The position numbers were made by a program, and so were the translations under genes. Shown here in pieces: positions 23,701 through 36,189 of a stretch of 64,000 nucleotides of DNA. Each line of letters opens with the position of its first letter. The first letter of the stretch is position 1. The notes beneath the pieces were generated by a model. That model searched no databases. It had not been told where the DNA came from and was given only the letters and a program-made list of their open reading frames with translations. This DNA comes from Silene latifolia (lineage: Eukaryota; Streptophyta; Magnoliopsida; Caryophyllales; Caryophyllaceae): NCBI RefSeq assembly GCF_048544455.1, contig NC_133530.1, positions 20,203,748 to 20,267,747 of the forward strand, written 5' to 3'.

Positions 23701-25416
23701 GATCTGCTTGGGAATATTCGCATTGGCTACCATCGTTGCAAATTGACAGATAACATTGAGGAGGTTAGTATCATCCAACGACGACCTATAACTGCCTAGT
23801 CGATTTATTCCTATTTCGACTAATCCTCAATTTTTCGAACAATTTTGAATGACAGTATGAGGTGGTTGAAACAACATTCCACAAAATCAAATCTCCAGAA
23901 GCGGATGTAGGATTGTTTCGAGTGTCAGGAGTATTTCCGTCATTTTCTCCTGATGGATCAAAGCTTGCATTTGTTGACAATGAGTTCAAGGCCGTATGGA
24001 TTGCTGATGATAGAGGTCTACGTGCTGTATACGAGGTATTTCAAGTTTCGACTAATTGCTTCCTTGTATGTAGTTTCGACTAAATTTCTAAATTTAGTAA
24101 AGAAAACGAGTGAACATTCAATTTTTCCTCGAGCTGATTGCAAAGTAACTACACCTCTCTATATATATAGTATCACTCGAAACAAACCTGACTTATATTT
24201 GTGTTAGAATATAAAACCGATCATGAGACTCCAACCATCAGCTTCAGCTTTTGGTTAAGATCCGTTGTGATCATGAGACTCCAACCATCAGATTAAACTT
24301 TTGCTTATGAATGGTTTCTTGACAATTTGTGTAATACTCTATAAATACTTCGTAACTAATTTGGATGACACGATGATGTAGTTGCGAGGCCCAAACAGCG
24401 TTTTCTCACCGGTATGGAATCAAAATCCAGACAAGGATATACTATACATATGCAAAGGTCCTTCTTTCAGTGCAGACAAAACCGTCGACATATGTGCCAT
24501 CCTCGATGCGGCCAGTGGCAACCAACTACGCAAAGAACTTACGGATGGTAATAACAATGCCTTCCCATCGACCAACCCTGAAGGTAACCTCCTTATTTCC
24601 GCTCTAGTTCGGAAAATGGGTACCGACTATACCCATTTTCCTGATCACATATAATTACTTTTTCTTCTATACAAGCTTGATCGAACAATTGCGTTATATA
24701 CTTGGTTACATTAAACAGGAACCAAACTAGTATACCGATCTACAAGGGACGGGTCTCCTCATAAGAACCTATACATAATGGATGCAACAATGGGTGAGTT
24801 TGGTGACGGGGAGGTAGAAAGGATCACAGACGGGCCATGGACTGACACACATTGTCAATGGTCTCCAAGAGGAGACTGGATTGCATTCTCATCAAACCGT
24901 GGCTATGAAAAAGTCGAGAAAGCGAAGGATCTGCCTGATGCCGGCTACTTCGGTGTGTACCTTGTCAATGTCGCCAACAAAAGCTACCCAGTGGTTAAGG
25001 TTATCGACAGTGGAACGGATTACATGGGTAATTTATTTGCTGGACATGTGAACCATCCTTTTTTTAGTCCAGACGGAAGGTCTCTCGTTGTTGCCTCGGA
25101 TCTGGCAGCGATTTCCTGCGATCCCATCTCTCTGCCTCTTTTCAGCCACTCTGTTAGGCCTTACGGTGATATTTTCACTGTGGAACTTGATATGACCGAC
25201 ATAGAGAAGAACAAGAATCTGAAGAAGTTCACAAGAGTTACTCACAGTAAATACGAGAATTCAACCGCTACTTGGACCATGTACTCGAACGAGAACACGA
25301 CTGCTGCATGGAATGCCTTCTTAGGTCCTCCGCCTAGATGTCCTTTCTTAGACCAAAGTGGCGGCGAGAGTTTCGTCACCACTGGCCACCTTTACCTCCC
25401 TAAAAGATGTTGTTGA
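20798..25416 (+). CDS. DPP6 N-terminal-like beta-propeller protein, complete
   Basis: Five exons by eye: 20798-21326, 23177-23763, 23856-24035, 24382-24583 and 24719-25416. All introns are GT-AG and the sum is exactly 732 codons (731 aa). The protein has WD40-like/TolB propeller repeats with the SPDG turn: NPSVSPDGKTVAVAT (about 182), FPSFSPDGSKLAFVD (about 399), CQWSPRGDWIAFSS (about 545) and HPFFSPDGRSLVVAS (about 612). The N-terminal part holds the family blocks YRPP, VSERTD and EDSGC. Homologues such as Arabidopsis At1g21680 are called DPP6 N-terminal-like. No serine-peptidase catalytic domain is present, so a binding role is more likely than proteolysis; this is inference. No signal peptide or membrane segment is evident. 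Intron 1 (1.85 kb) holds a MITE and a hAT element. Confidence 0.88.
21414..21502. mobile_element. Stowaway-like MITE in intron 1
   Basis: The left end is CTCCCTACGTCTCAATCATT and the right end in reverse complement is CTTCATCAGTCTCAATCATT. TA flanks both sides. It sits about 90 bases after the exon 1 donor. Confidence 0.65.
21856..22847 (+). repeat. 60-bp tandem pair split by a hAT element
   Basis: Two near-identical units of about 60 bp (21856-21916 and 22789-22847) contain CCAAGTCAAGCAAGTAT and GGAGACGGTCTC. They abut in the ancestral sequence once the hAT element and one copy of its target duplication are ignored, so the tandem pair predates the insertion. Confidence 0.6.
21917..22779. 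mobile_element. Non-autonomous hAT element in intron 1, 863 bp
   Basis: The ends are TAGAGCTGATCATATGGCCC and, in reverse complement, TAGAGGTGATCATGGGCCGG. The 8-bp target duplication GGGTGACC is perfect (21909-21916 and 22780-22787). Both subterminal regions are rich in GGCCCGG-type words, giving a local GC peak in an AT-rich intron. Short open frames inside it are not genes. Confidence 0.85.
24218..24306 (+). repeat. 51-bp tandem duplication in intron 3
   Basis: GATCATGAGACTCCAACCAT occurs twice with a spacing of about 51 bases inside intron 3 of the propeller gene. It has no evident coding effect. Confidence 0.5.
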
Positions 25417-25756
25417 TTAAGGTATCGAGTTCAAACTTTGGAGATGAAGCCGTGATTGACTCTCGAGTTTAGGCCTATCACCAAGAGCTTTCATGGTGTA
25501 TGGTGCCATTATTCCTCAAAAAAAAAAGTTGATTTCTTTGTTTTTTTATTCATTTGTTTGCTATTACCACATCTTTGTATCGGTAATGTAAGGTTGTATA
25601 CATCCGACCCAACCCTGCAGTTTACAAGAGCCTGATGCTCTCGAGTAATGTTGTTACTTTTGTTTCATTTGTTTACTACGGATATTATATCTAGTGTCGT
25701 CAACCCTTTTCTACTCAGTATTGAGAGCTTGTTTGTCTTCCGGCCTTAGTTGTGAA
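25417..25756 (+). other. 3' UTR and downstream DNA of the propeller gene
   Basis: Sequence following the TGA at 25414. No further coding sequence was seen. The 3' UTR end was not located. Confidence 0.4.
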
Positions 25757-25936
25757 CAATAGCGAATTCAGAAAAAAAATTTTCCGGGGTCCTGATTAAT
25801 ATTTAAAATCTATATGCCCATAAAAAAGTTATAAATTTATTTTTTTAGCCTGAAAATTAGACAAAATACGTAAAAAAAAAAAAATTTGTTTCCGGTGTTC
25901 GCACACCCCGGAATGTTGTTAGTAGATCCGCCGCTG
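25757..25936. mobile_element. Small hAT MITE, 180 bp
   Basis: The ends CAATAGCGAATTCAGAA and, in reverse complement, CAGCGGCGGATCTACTA are inverted repeats of the plant CAGTGGCGGA type. The octamer GTTGTGAA is duplicated exactly at 25749-25756 and 25937-25944. Confidence 0.75.
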
Positions 25937-25988
25937 GTTGTGAATGTTGTAGTAAAGTATGAAAGAATGTTACGGAGTATATGAGTAA

Positions 25989-26215
25989 CTAGTATTGGTG
26001 TCCGGATTCGCACGGGCAACATTTACTTACCATTAAATTTTTTTTCATTAAATATAATTACTTAGAGTTGCACAACCCATAAATTTATCATTAATATATA
26101 TTTCTATGACATATCCTAAAATTACGATGAAATAAATTTTGAGACAAATTCACAACTCCCGCTATTAATATTTTACTCTTATTAATGAAACAATAGTAAT
26201 AACATTTCTTTTGAA
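25989..26215 (-). mobile_element. Helitron-like 3' end, inverted partner of 36410-36619
   Basis: On the minus strand the sequence ends with a hairpin of GCCCGTGCG/CCGGAC type, then ACCAATACTAG and T. The first 220 bases or so are the reverse complement of 36410-36619 with good identity, including GTCTCAAAATTTATTTCG-like and GGGAGTAGTGAA-like blocks. The 5' end was not found. Confidence 0.55.
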
Positions 26216-26638
26216 CTGAAACCATTTGAATTGAACGGAACTAAACTAAATAGAGCTGAACTAAACTGAACTTAATGAATTGACTTAACTGAATGAATTG
26301 AACTTATAATACAAATATATAACCATTTACTATATTACCCTAGTAAATTTTATACTCACTTAAATTTCCAAAGTTTCACTTTTGTTAACCCCGATTTACA
26401 TCCCCTTTTCCAACCACCACAGACCGCCCTTTTTTTCGATCACCAAACACCATCAATCACCAATTTCGCCAAATATCCACCATGTCACCTTCATATAACT
26501 CGCCAATAGACCCACCACAACCCCACCCAACATTCCTCATTCCACACCCAACCCTAACCACCCAATCACCCATCATCCGTCACCTTTCGCAATATATTGG
26601 TACACTCTTAGCTTTAGCATTAGCAGAATAATATAAAA

Positions 26639-26675
26639 CTAGTTTAGATCCCGTGCAATAAATGCACGGTATATA
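26639..26675 (-). mobile_element. Helitron-like 3' end (hairpin plus CTAG)
   Basis: Read on the minus strand, hairpin arms TGCA(C/T)GG... and CCCGTGCA (26649-26670) precede CTAG at 26639. Same family as the ends at 3792 and 63714. Confidence 0.4.
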
Positions 26676-27386
26676 GAATTTTTTTTTATTTTTAATAAAT
26701 TTATTATATAATAGTGATATCTTATTAATTGTTCATATTTCTCGTCGTTGTATTTTGTTTTGAGAAAAAAATTGTAATTGACAATTAGTCAAAATAATTG
26801 AGTAAAGTGCTGAAATATATTTTAAACAAAATATTTTTTATACCACAAAGCTAATGATTTCAATTTTTATTTTCTCTTAAGTTTTTTTGTCACGAAAGTA
26901 ATAATAGCGATTTATAGTTTTGTTTTATAGGTAGTATTAGTCAAATGATTTTCAAATAATAGCATTAATTAATAAAACATTTAGCAATTAATAGTTTTAT
27001 ATAAATTTTATTTATCTCTTATTTAAGACATTATAGTTTAGAGTTTAGCGAAATAATATAATTTGATAAAAACATTAATTTTAATGAAAAGATAAATAGA
27101 TAATAGTTTAATAAAATAAAATATAATTAGTAGTTTCCTTATTTAGTGAATATAATAAATTTTAATTTATTTTCTTATTTAATAAGATTCTTTTTTAAGT
27201 GAAAAATTGAGAATCCACCTATTTATTTAATAAATAGGGGATGAAAAATATACTCCATACTTCGTATTTTTTTAAATTGACTTAAGACTTGCCAAGTTGG
27301 TACATTGCTTAAATTAGTACTCCGTAATATATTTTGGTTGTACCATCGTGGCCACTACCATGGTTTAGTTGTTGTTGCTCATACAT

Positions 27387-28105
27387 GGACGGGTTTTACT
27401 CATTTATGTACTTTTATTCATTATTTTTTCATTCTATGTCCTTTACCTAATTCTCTCTCTCATTCTCTCTAATCCTCTTCCTCACAAAATTAATCAAATC
27501 TACAAAATTAATTAAATCCGTTAAATTACACATTTATGGACGCTAATTCTCGTATCGATCAGGTAAAATTCCTAGTTCTTTATTTTATTAATTATATTAG
27601 AATTTGTTTACACTAATTAAATTTGAGTTTGACAAAGAAATTGATACATATTGAACTGCTTTGTGCGTCTTCACAACTTGTCCCATGATATCTGCAGATT
27701 TGCCCTCAACTACAAAATAACAAGGAACTTGGAAATTACTTTCTGATCACCATCAGATTATCAATCAAAAACCAATAAGATTAAAATAATTTTGCAATTA
27801 CTTATATCTCACAAAATTAATCTAAGAAAAATACATATGGGGCGGGTTGACGGTTGTGGATGGTGAATGATGGGTCGGTCTTTAGTGTGGAGGGCGTCGT
27901 CGGTCGAAGGAAGCGAGAGGAGGAGGGGTGGTTGGCGGCTAGCTGAGGTCGACAAGGGCAGTGACAAGGTGGTGGCAAGAGTGGGAGAAGAAGGCGGTGG
28001 AATTCAAGGATAATAATTGAATATAGAGAGAAAATTGAAAATTAGGGGATTGAAATAAGAGGGGTAGAACGGTCATCTTCGTCCTTAAAAGAGTACAATC
28101 CGTCC
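27387..28105. mobile_element. Possible non-autonomous DNA transposon
   Basis: GGACGGGTTTTACTCATTTA at the left resembles GGACGGATTGTACTCTTTTA at the right in reverse complement. No target duplication was confirmed, and the interior has no supported gene. Class unknown. Confidence 0.35.
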
Positions 28106-28119
28106 AAAAATGAGGAAAA

Positions 28120-28292
28120 TGTTTTGGGTACACCGGGTGTATAAGATTATCGTACACCCCAACTAATGATAAACCTTTAATTATATTTCACATAGATTTT
28201 GCTTCATTATTTATGAAAAGTTTGAGTAGTTCTAATGATCTTATTGGCTAGGGTGTACGATGACGTGATACACTCGGTCTATCCAAGAATTT
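28120..28292. mobile_element. MITE with long inverted ends
   Basis: About 45 bases at each end are inverted repeats. The left includes GGGTACACCGGGTGTA and ATCGTACACCCCAACTAATG. The right in reverse complement includes GGATAGACCGAGTGTA and ATCGTACACCCTAGCCAATA. Boundaries are within about 10 bases and the superfamily is not assigned. Confidence 0.6.
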
Positions 28293-28658
28293 TTTATAAA
28301 TGAGCATCACCCTAATAAAAAATTACGACTACAATGTAACAAACCTTCAAACATTTTAATTATAATATTACTATAATTTATGATAATGAAAAAGCATTGA
28401 AAAGGGAACATTTTATCGTTGACTCAAGACTTGTTAAATTGGTATTTCGTTTAAACTATAATTGTTTTTTGCGTACCAATCGTATCATCGTGGCCACTAG
28501 CATGGTTTAATGATCAACAAAAACAAATCCGACGTAACTAATGACATATGTGTAACACTAACCATCGTACATTTTAATGACAGAACGGATAGTATCGAAA
28601 ATGTCCTAATCTAGTAGAAAAGGTTATGAGTTCGTACTTTACTATTCATTATTACAAA

Positions 28659-29099
28659 TAGGGATGATAATGAGACGAGGCAGCTCGAGTTCGGCTCGTG
28701 CGAACTTGGCTTGAGCCTGGGCTTGACTCCATAAGTTAACAAATCAAGCGAGCTAATGTTAACTTGGCTCGAAAAGCTCGCGAGTAGCTCGAACGTGTGT
28801 GAGAAGATAATTTCTTGCTCTTATTTTATAAATATATTTATCATTATTATATTTTTGTATAACAAATTCAAATGTTTTCATAAATTTGGCCAATAATTTT
28901 ATATATAACCTTAAAATCATATTTATGAAAATATCTAAGGAAAATAATTAACTTAAGAATTATATAAGGACTCGAATTGAGCTCGAACTCGGGTTAAAGC
29001 TCACGAGCATGGTAATGAGCTCAATTTTTTCAAGTTTGGCTAAGCTCACAAGCCGAGCAAGGCAAAACTCCAGCTCAGCTCGACAGGTTATCACCCCTA
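28659..29099. mobile_element. Non-autonomous hAT element, 441 bp
   Basis: The left end TAGGGATGATAATGAGACGA and the right end in reverse complement TAGGGGTGATAACCTGTCGA fit hAT termini. The subterminal regions are rich in GAGCTCGA/GCTCGAG words. Flanking octamers ATTACAAA and ACTTTAAA match only partly. Confidence 0.6.
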
Positions 29100-29142
29100 A
29101 CTTTAAACATTATGACCTATCTAAATAATCAGAAGTTTTAGT

Positions 29143-29616
29143 TGTTAGAATTAATCTGAATAGAGACCATAAACTTCATACTAAATTATCTGGTAAATAC
29201 TAGCTGCGGAAGCGTACCTGATTACATGACGAAAGGTTGGAATAAACCATCTGAAGGGACGGTCTTCAGGATTAGGTCTTCTAGTAGACACACATACCAT
29301 GGGATCTCTCTACTGATGGGATGCGGGGAGATTAGGTTATTGTATGCTACCAGGGACCATAACCCAGGTGACTTATATATATAGCCTCCTTAATCTAATG
29401 CGCCCATCATGCATTAGTAACCTAATGGGTATCAACACAATTAAGATATCCGGCCCATACTTTATAAGACGTAATTAACATGCCCGTATTATATTATCCA
29501 GATGGATCACTATATTGGGCTAAACTTAGACGATAGCAAACAAATACAATCTGTATAATAGTGTCCACATAAATAGTATGGTCCACATAAATAGTATTGG
29601 ACCCAATATTCTTACA
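29143..29616 (-). repeat. LTR of the copia-derived element (left)
   Basis: 474-bp LTR. Its plus-strand edges are TGTTAGAATTAATCTG and ACCCAATATTCTTACA. It contains one extra 17-bp GTCCACATAAATAGTAT-type unit compared with the right copy. Confidence 0.85.
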
Positions 29617-32600
29617 ATCTCCCATTTGGGTCAAATACAAATACTATGTGACACCTGAAAAATTGTATTCATTTTATAACTTTACGCGCTCAACAGTGCT
29701 ATCAACAACCGTCTTATGCAATTCGGTCCATCAATCATACTAACATAGGATCAAAGCGGCCTTTGCTACAGTTTGTCGTAACAGGACCCTCAATGGTCAC
29801 GTATGCCAATATAACCAACGACATGAATCTAATATGGGTGCGTAGCATGGAAACAACATCCAAATGTGATCCAAAATATGTATATTTCCAACTGGTCCAC
29901 CTTAGTGAGATCAACCAAAATAACACAGAGTGAAACCGAAAACCGAAAACCTTATTTCTGCAGAACTTAATAACCGTAAACTTTATTGTGTCTAACATGA
30001 CAAACTCCCAATTAAATTGAATTTCCTTAAAACCGAAACACCCATTTGAGCAATTAGCTCAAGAAAGACCGTGGGTGGTAATTCCTTAGTAAGCGGATCC
30101 GCAAAATGGAGTTTGTATCAACATATATAATTGACACCTTTTCACTCTGAATTGTTTCTTAAACAGTACATTACTTGTAATGTTATTAGAAACTATAATA
30201 ACTGCACATTTGTCATAAATTACTTAAGTGGTCTTTCAATACCGTACAGAATTCGCAGCCTCAAGACAAATGTTCATAACCAACTAGGAGTCGAAATAAC
30301 GAATGATCTCAACCTGAATCGACCTCCTATAAATAATGTTTTGTTCCAAATATAAATGACCAACAATATATTTGGCTGCCCTTAGTGGATCCAAGATCCT
30401 AATCCGTATTACCTTAATATCTTTCCAACAAACTTTAGAATGTACGCAATATCCAAACGCATACAAGCTAAATATATACCATAATACTTAAACACATTAA
30501 ATATTTTCTGAGACACATGAATTTAAGCATTAATGAATTTTTCTGAATATTTTCCTTAGGGCATTTGAGACTAATTTGTCTCCTTTACTGAAAGGATATT
30601 AACTAGAAATATTTACTTACTCCCACTGAATCTCGAGTATCTACAATCATCTACACATTCATCTAAAACAAATAAGATGACAGCAAGACAGATTTGTAAT
30701 CTTTATGACGGAAAACCTTACTTGAGCTTTATTGGATGAATTCCCTTATTGCAGAAAATCTACTTTGAATATATTGAATCAAAGTTCTAGTTACTGCACT
30801 GAATAGTTTCATCAATGTCACAATTGCAAAACAAACATTTAACATTCATCCAATATAACCAAAAAACCGAATATGCCCAAAAGTCCTTATAGTCAATACC
30901 GACACGATGATCCTGATTGTCACATTACCTTTTACACCCTTCTTGGTAACAAATGAATATTTGAAACCAATATATTTCACAACTTTAGGTAATGGAACAA
31001 AGTCCAAATATCATCATTCATCAAAGGACTTATTTTCTTTATGGCATCAATCCACTTATATGAGTTAGGACCTTCAATGGTTTGGCAAAAGGAGATTAAA
31101 TCATCTTTAACATTCCATTATCTAACTCTTATTACAACTAGTTCATCCGTCACTACATTGTTGTCCATTTTTATCCATATAAGAAAACAATGTAATTAAT
31201 GTAGTTGTATTTACCTTATTATGTGGATCTTCTAATGAATTGGTTATTGAGATATTTGAGTTTGTTTAAACAAATTGATCTTATAATCATGTATAAGGAG
31301 ACTAAAACAATGTCAATTACCTTTTCTCCCACTCAAACTCAATATTCTCAATGAACCCCTTAATTTCCGTCTTAAATAGCTTTATTGTGGGATCATTACT
31401 TTATTACCCTTAAAACTTTAAGTACTATCCAACAAAATAGTCATTGACTATCCTTAAGTCCAACTATTAACCTTATAACTTTTAAACCTCAACCTTAATT
31501 AGTTGGACATACCGGATGTGTACATTATTTACACTATGATTAAATAGTCAATGGTATTGTTAGAAATTTATCCAGAGATAGCTGCAATCTTAAGAACTTA
31601 TAACTAGAGTAATATGGAAAAGAGTATGAATAATCACACTCCTTACCGGGCCTTAGGATCTTGTTTGCATACATACTACACCATCCATATTAAGAATCCT
31701 CATATGGTGTAATATAATATCAAATACAAGATCAAACTCCTCTAGAAATTCTTTAAAATAGCCTTGACGTTGTGATCCTTAATAGTCATTTGCCAAAGTA
31801 TTAATACTTTGATCAAAGATGACATAATTGTTCCTTTACTGAGTAAAATAACTCAGTTAAATATGTACTAAAAACATCAAGAAATTAAAACTTCTGACAA
31901 ATGAGATTTAGATATTCATGCCTAAACTCCGTCTACAAATTAATATAATAATATAAACCATTAATACTTAAGTATAAAATGGTTCACTTATCCATATATG
32001 TTAATAGCAAGACATCTGAAATCACTTCATATCTAATCTCCCTTTAATTTGTCTTTATCCCCTTAAATTTGAATATCCGAAGTAAAAGGGCTAACAATTT
32101 CATTTTGACACAAAACTTTAATTTTCCTTTTAATGTGTCATACCGAAAAGAATTGTAGTTTCTTTTCTTCTTTATATCCACTGAACTTGAATGCAAGCTT
32201 ACTCGAAAAAGACTAAAATCTAATCTATATAAAGTTATCAACAATGATGGATTCATCATTATTTGAATTTGGAAACACACAAAATTAATTATTTCTCAAT
32301 GGACAAAGAACCAAATTTACCCATATGAAAAATATTCGAATTCCACCTAAGGTGGTACCAAAAAGAATTTTCCAAATTCAAATAAAGGAACAAGTCATTA
32401 ATGATAACTAAATTAATTGATTGTCTCAAATAACTTAGATGATGACATGCCCCAAATAGATGAATCTTTCATCATCAATTGGCTTGTAACATCTCAATTA
32501 TACTTGCATCAATATACTTATGTGGGTGGAAAAACCAAATTCACCCACCAAACATGATTGGATATAAAAATTAACCTTAGACAAACCGAATGAGAAGTTT

Positions 32601-33159
32601 AACTTTACCGACACGCCAAATGTTAAAACTGGTACTAGATTTTCCTTATGTGTCCAAACTCTTAACAAACTAACGACTAAAAAAAGTCTAACCTTATGTT
32701 TGTTGTTATTTCTTTGAGTTTGACTTTTGCAGCTTCATAATTAACTTAACTGAATTAACTGAAACAATGCCCTTAAATATTTCCCTAAATTCGAATAATC
32801 ACTAAACTCCTGCATTTTGAATGTAATACTTCTCAAAGTTACATACCTTAGTCCTTACGATAACTTTTACCTTATGAGAAGCAGAATTATACATTCTTAA
32901 AGCAAGGTAAGATCAAAGCAACCAGAGATAAAATTCACATTCTCTTACCATTCATTTAATAAATAATTTCATCCGAATTGAGAATGTAACTGAAATAGCA
33001 GATATAATAACCATAAATGTCAAACTGAAAGAACAAAACAACATCCTTATATTTTGAATAAATTCAAAAAATTAAAGTGTCTTTCCGAAATTAATATTTA
33101 GTTATTAGACGTAAATATTAACTAGTTAAAGACATTACTCTTTAGTAATTGTAATCAAA

Positions 33160-33700
33160 TATTGACGATAAACTCACGTCGAACACTAAGCCTTCCTTTG
33201 GGCCGACTCAATATTCACATGAAAATCCGAATAATCGTCTCATATTTATTACCCAACGTGTATATGCAATTCGGCCAAATAATGGTCTTCCTTTGGGTTG
33301 ACCATTATTCGCATGAATTACACACATTAAATCAAAAGAATTTATTCATCTTAAAACTTTATGGGCATAATCCTTATGAGTGTCATAAAAATAATGACAC
33401 TCCCTTAACTTGATTTTCAGATTCAAAAATTGGCATCCCCATCAACACAAGAAACCTAGCACAACATTAAGTTTAGTCTTTGGACATAAAATTAACTTGT
33501 AAGTGGTCATCTTGGTGTAGTGATCAAGTATTAACAATAAATTCCTGTCAAACATTAAGCCTTCCTTTGGGCCGACTTAATATTCACATGGAAACCTTAC
33601 AATTGTTACATACTTACCACCACAAGCATGACTGAATTTCGGCCAAATAATAGCCTTCCTTTGGGCCGACCATTATCCGCATGAAATTCAATCACACACT
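33160..33700 (-). repeat. Imperfect 370-bp tandem repeats inside the copia-derived element
   Basis: The words GCCTTCCTTTGGGCCGAC and ATTCGGCCAAATAATGG recur in the same order in two blocks (about 33180-33330 and 33550-33695). In element orientation these lie between the primer site and the decayed pol. Confidence 0.55.
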
Positions 33701-34970
33701 GTAGTCATAATATTCTAAATCATTCAACTTATACAATAGAGGTTACTTTGGCCACTTATTGTGTCGATCAAACAACCTAAAATATTAGACCCGTTATTAT
33801 AAATCCAATTTGCCAATTACTAACTCTGAAAACACAAGTTCTTAATTGACAAGTGACTTAACCTTTAGTGATAATATACAAAACTATATCAAAATAGTTC
33901 TTTAGTCATATAAGTCTGTAAAATTGATAGACCATGCAAGTATATATCCTCAATTTTCACTTGTCATTAACTTAAGACCGAATCATTATAAACCTTATCT
34001 CAAATTATCATGCTTAAGAACTTTGATCATAATCATTATTGAATTTGGTTGACATACTATTTAATACCTTGTTCTAATTAGAACCCTTACCTTATTTTAA
34101 TCCTTAATAGCATATCATACCAAAACCGAAACTGTAAAGCATGATTTGAGAAATACTATAACAAAACAATCATACAGTAAATATACAACCCCCAAAAATC
34201 GTGGGAAAAGCCAACCAAACATGTGAATAAACCTTATTGTTAAACAAAGATCAGTGGGTACTTAATTCACGAACCATGGACTCTAGTCTCTAAGACTCTA
34301 ACCATGTATAACCAAAGTACTTTTGTGAAGACCAAACCTAAAGAAGGCATATATAATGATCATGTCTAACTCATGTTTAACTCCTTAAGCATCAAACCAA
34401 AAACCGTAAAACCATTATGATACCAAATAATGGCTTGCTGTATAACAAATTACTTACCATATACATAGTGCACTAAATTTCCACATAAACTCATCACTTG
34501 CATGCCAAATTGTGAACTTTAACAGTCAACTGTGACACTTGAATCCCACATAAGATTCTGGACCGATATCTTTAACACCTTGAGTACCATGTTATGCCCA
34601 CAATTCCCAATTAAAAGGGTGCCTAGTTGGTGCGATAATCCTTAATTGATAATTAGGATTTGTCTTTAAACTAAATTCACAAACCCATAACCAAATATTG
34701 AATTAAACCAAACAGCACTATGAACTTTGAAATAAATTAATCATAATGGCATAAAATAGGGTGATAGATTTAGTTAATCATGTGCTCCACAACAAACAAA
34801 CTTTAATGCTAGTCAGAATATACGAGAAACACAAGAACAATCAAAATCCAGAACACCCATAAAGGCAACTGTGAACGAATACTTTGCGTACTTGCGGCAG
34901 ACTGAATTCAAGGAAAACAAGAACTGTATCACACCCAAATCATTTAATATGAACCTGGCTCTGATACCAC

Positions 34971-35427
34971 TGGTTAGAATTAATCTGAATAGAGACCATA
35001 AACTTCATACTAAATTATCTGGTAAATACTAGTTGCGGAAGCGTACCTGATTACATGACGAAAGGTTGGAATAAACCATTTGAAGGGACGGTCTTCAGGA
35101 TTAGGTCTTCTAGTAGACACACATACCATGGGATCTCTCTACTGATGGGATGCGGGGAGATTAGGTTATTGTATGCTACCAGGGACCATAACCCAGGTGA
35201 CTTATATATATAGCCTCCTTAATCTAATGCGCCCATCATGCATTAGTAACCTAATGGGTATCTACACAATTAAGATATCCGGCCCATACTTTATAAGACG
35301 TAATTAACATGCCCGTATTATATTATCCAGATGGATCACTATATTGGGCTAAACTTAAACGATAGCAAACAAATACAATCTGTATAATAGTGTCCACATA
35401 AATAGTATTGGACCCAATATTCTTACA
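34971..35427 (-). repeat. LTR of the copia-derived element (right)
   Basis: 457-bp LTR. The primer site TGGTATCAGAGCC adjoins it on the minus strand (34955-34969), marking it as the 5' LTR. Confidence 0.85.
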
Positions 35428-35650
35428 TTAGTGTTAATTTATCAATACTATATATTAATTCCAGAAACCAAGGGACTTTAATGTAATTAAAGAAAGTTAT
35501 ACAAATTAATTATACTATATACTTTTAAATCACTAGCACCGTGTGATGGACCCAATTAAGGGATCTCAATGCAAATATTATATAGTTTGGTTAAAATTAA
35601 ATTATATAGAAGCTTGGTAATTTTCCTAAACATTTGTAAGAGACTAAAAC

Positions 35651-35745
35651 ATGGTCAATTTCCTTAAAATAAAATAATTAATTAAAATGGTCAATTTCCT
35701 TAAAATAAAATAATTAATTAAGATGGTCAATTTCAAGGAGACTAA
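35651..35745 (+). repeat. 36-bp tandem repeat
   Basis: ATGGTCAATTTCCTTAAAAT followed by AAAATAATTAATTA is repeated with a period of 36 bases, with a partial third copy and a fourth related copy near 35798. Confidence 0.6.
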
Positions 35746-36189
35746 AAGAAAGAAGATGCTTGGTAATTTTCCTAAATATTTATTGAAGACTAGAAGATGA
35801 TCAATTTCCTTAAAATAAAATAATTAATTAGTATAAACATGGACACTTATGGAGTTATGGTATTAATTATTATCATCATAAAATTATATATTAAATTTAA
35901 AATTTATGCAATTTTATTAAACTTTATAGGTTATTAGATGTATAGAGATGTTAATTATTTAACATACAAAAATATAATATAAGTAGATTATAAATAATTC
36001 AAGTTAGATTCCATAATATATAATATTGCATAATTCTTTCGATTTGATTTAATGCATATATGTAATATATTTATATAAATATATAATCCCCATAAAATTG
36101 CATTCCTAAGTAGTAAAAGTAACTTCGTAGTAAAGAAAAGAATCGTAGTAATATTGGATATAGTTATATGATAGTAATCACTCATTTGA

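Larger units (their letters stand above)
26216..28119. other. Gene-free stretch with decayed repeats
   Basis: No supported gene. It contains repeated GAACTGAA/GAATTGAA-type words (26205-26310), a second Helitron-like end (26639) and a possible element at 27387-28105. Confidence 0.45.
29143..35427 (-). mobile_element. copia-derived LTR element with decayed interior (fossil)
   Basis: Minus-oriented element of 6.3 kb. LTRs lie at 29143-29616 and 34971-35427, and the target duplication TTAGT is exact (29138-29142 and 35428-35432). On the minus strand the right LTR is followed by the primer site TGGTATCAGAGCCAGG (tRNA-Met type), and a purine tract AATGGGAGAT precedes the left LTR. The interior keeps only faint copia reverse-transcriptase traces near 30.9 kb and is heavily broken. 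The LTRs are about 99% identical apart from one 17-bp repeat unit, so the insertion is young though its coding sequence is dead. It was probably moved by proteins supplied from another element. Confidence 0.82.

Noticed and set aside
20798-25416. Complete propeller gene as a pseudogene because it appears as several short frames
   Set aside because: The pieces join at GT-AG introns with matching phases and sum to a whole number of codons.
27939-28157. Minus-strand frame of 72 codons
   Set aside because: It crosses the edges of two probable DNA elements, has no homologue I recognise and no splice-consistent extension.
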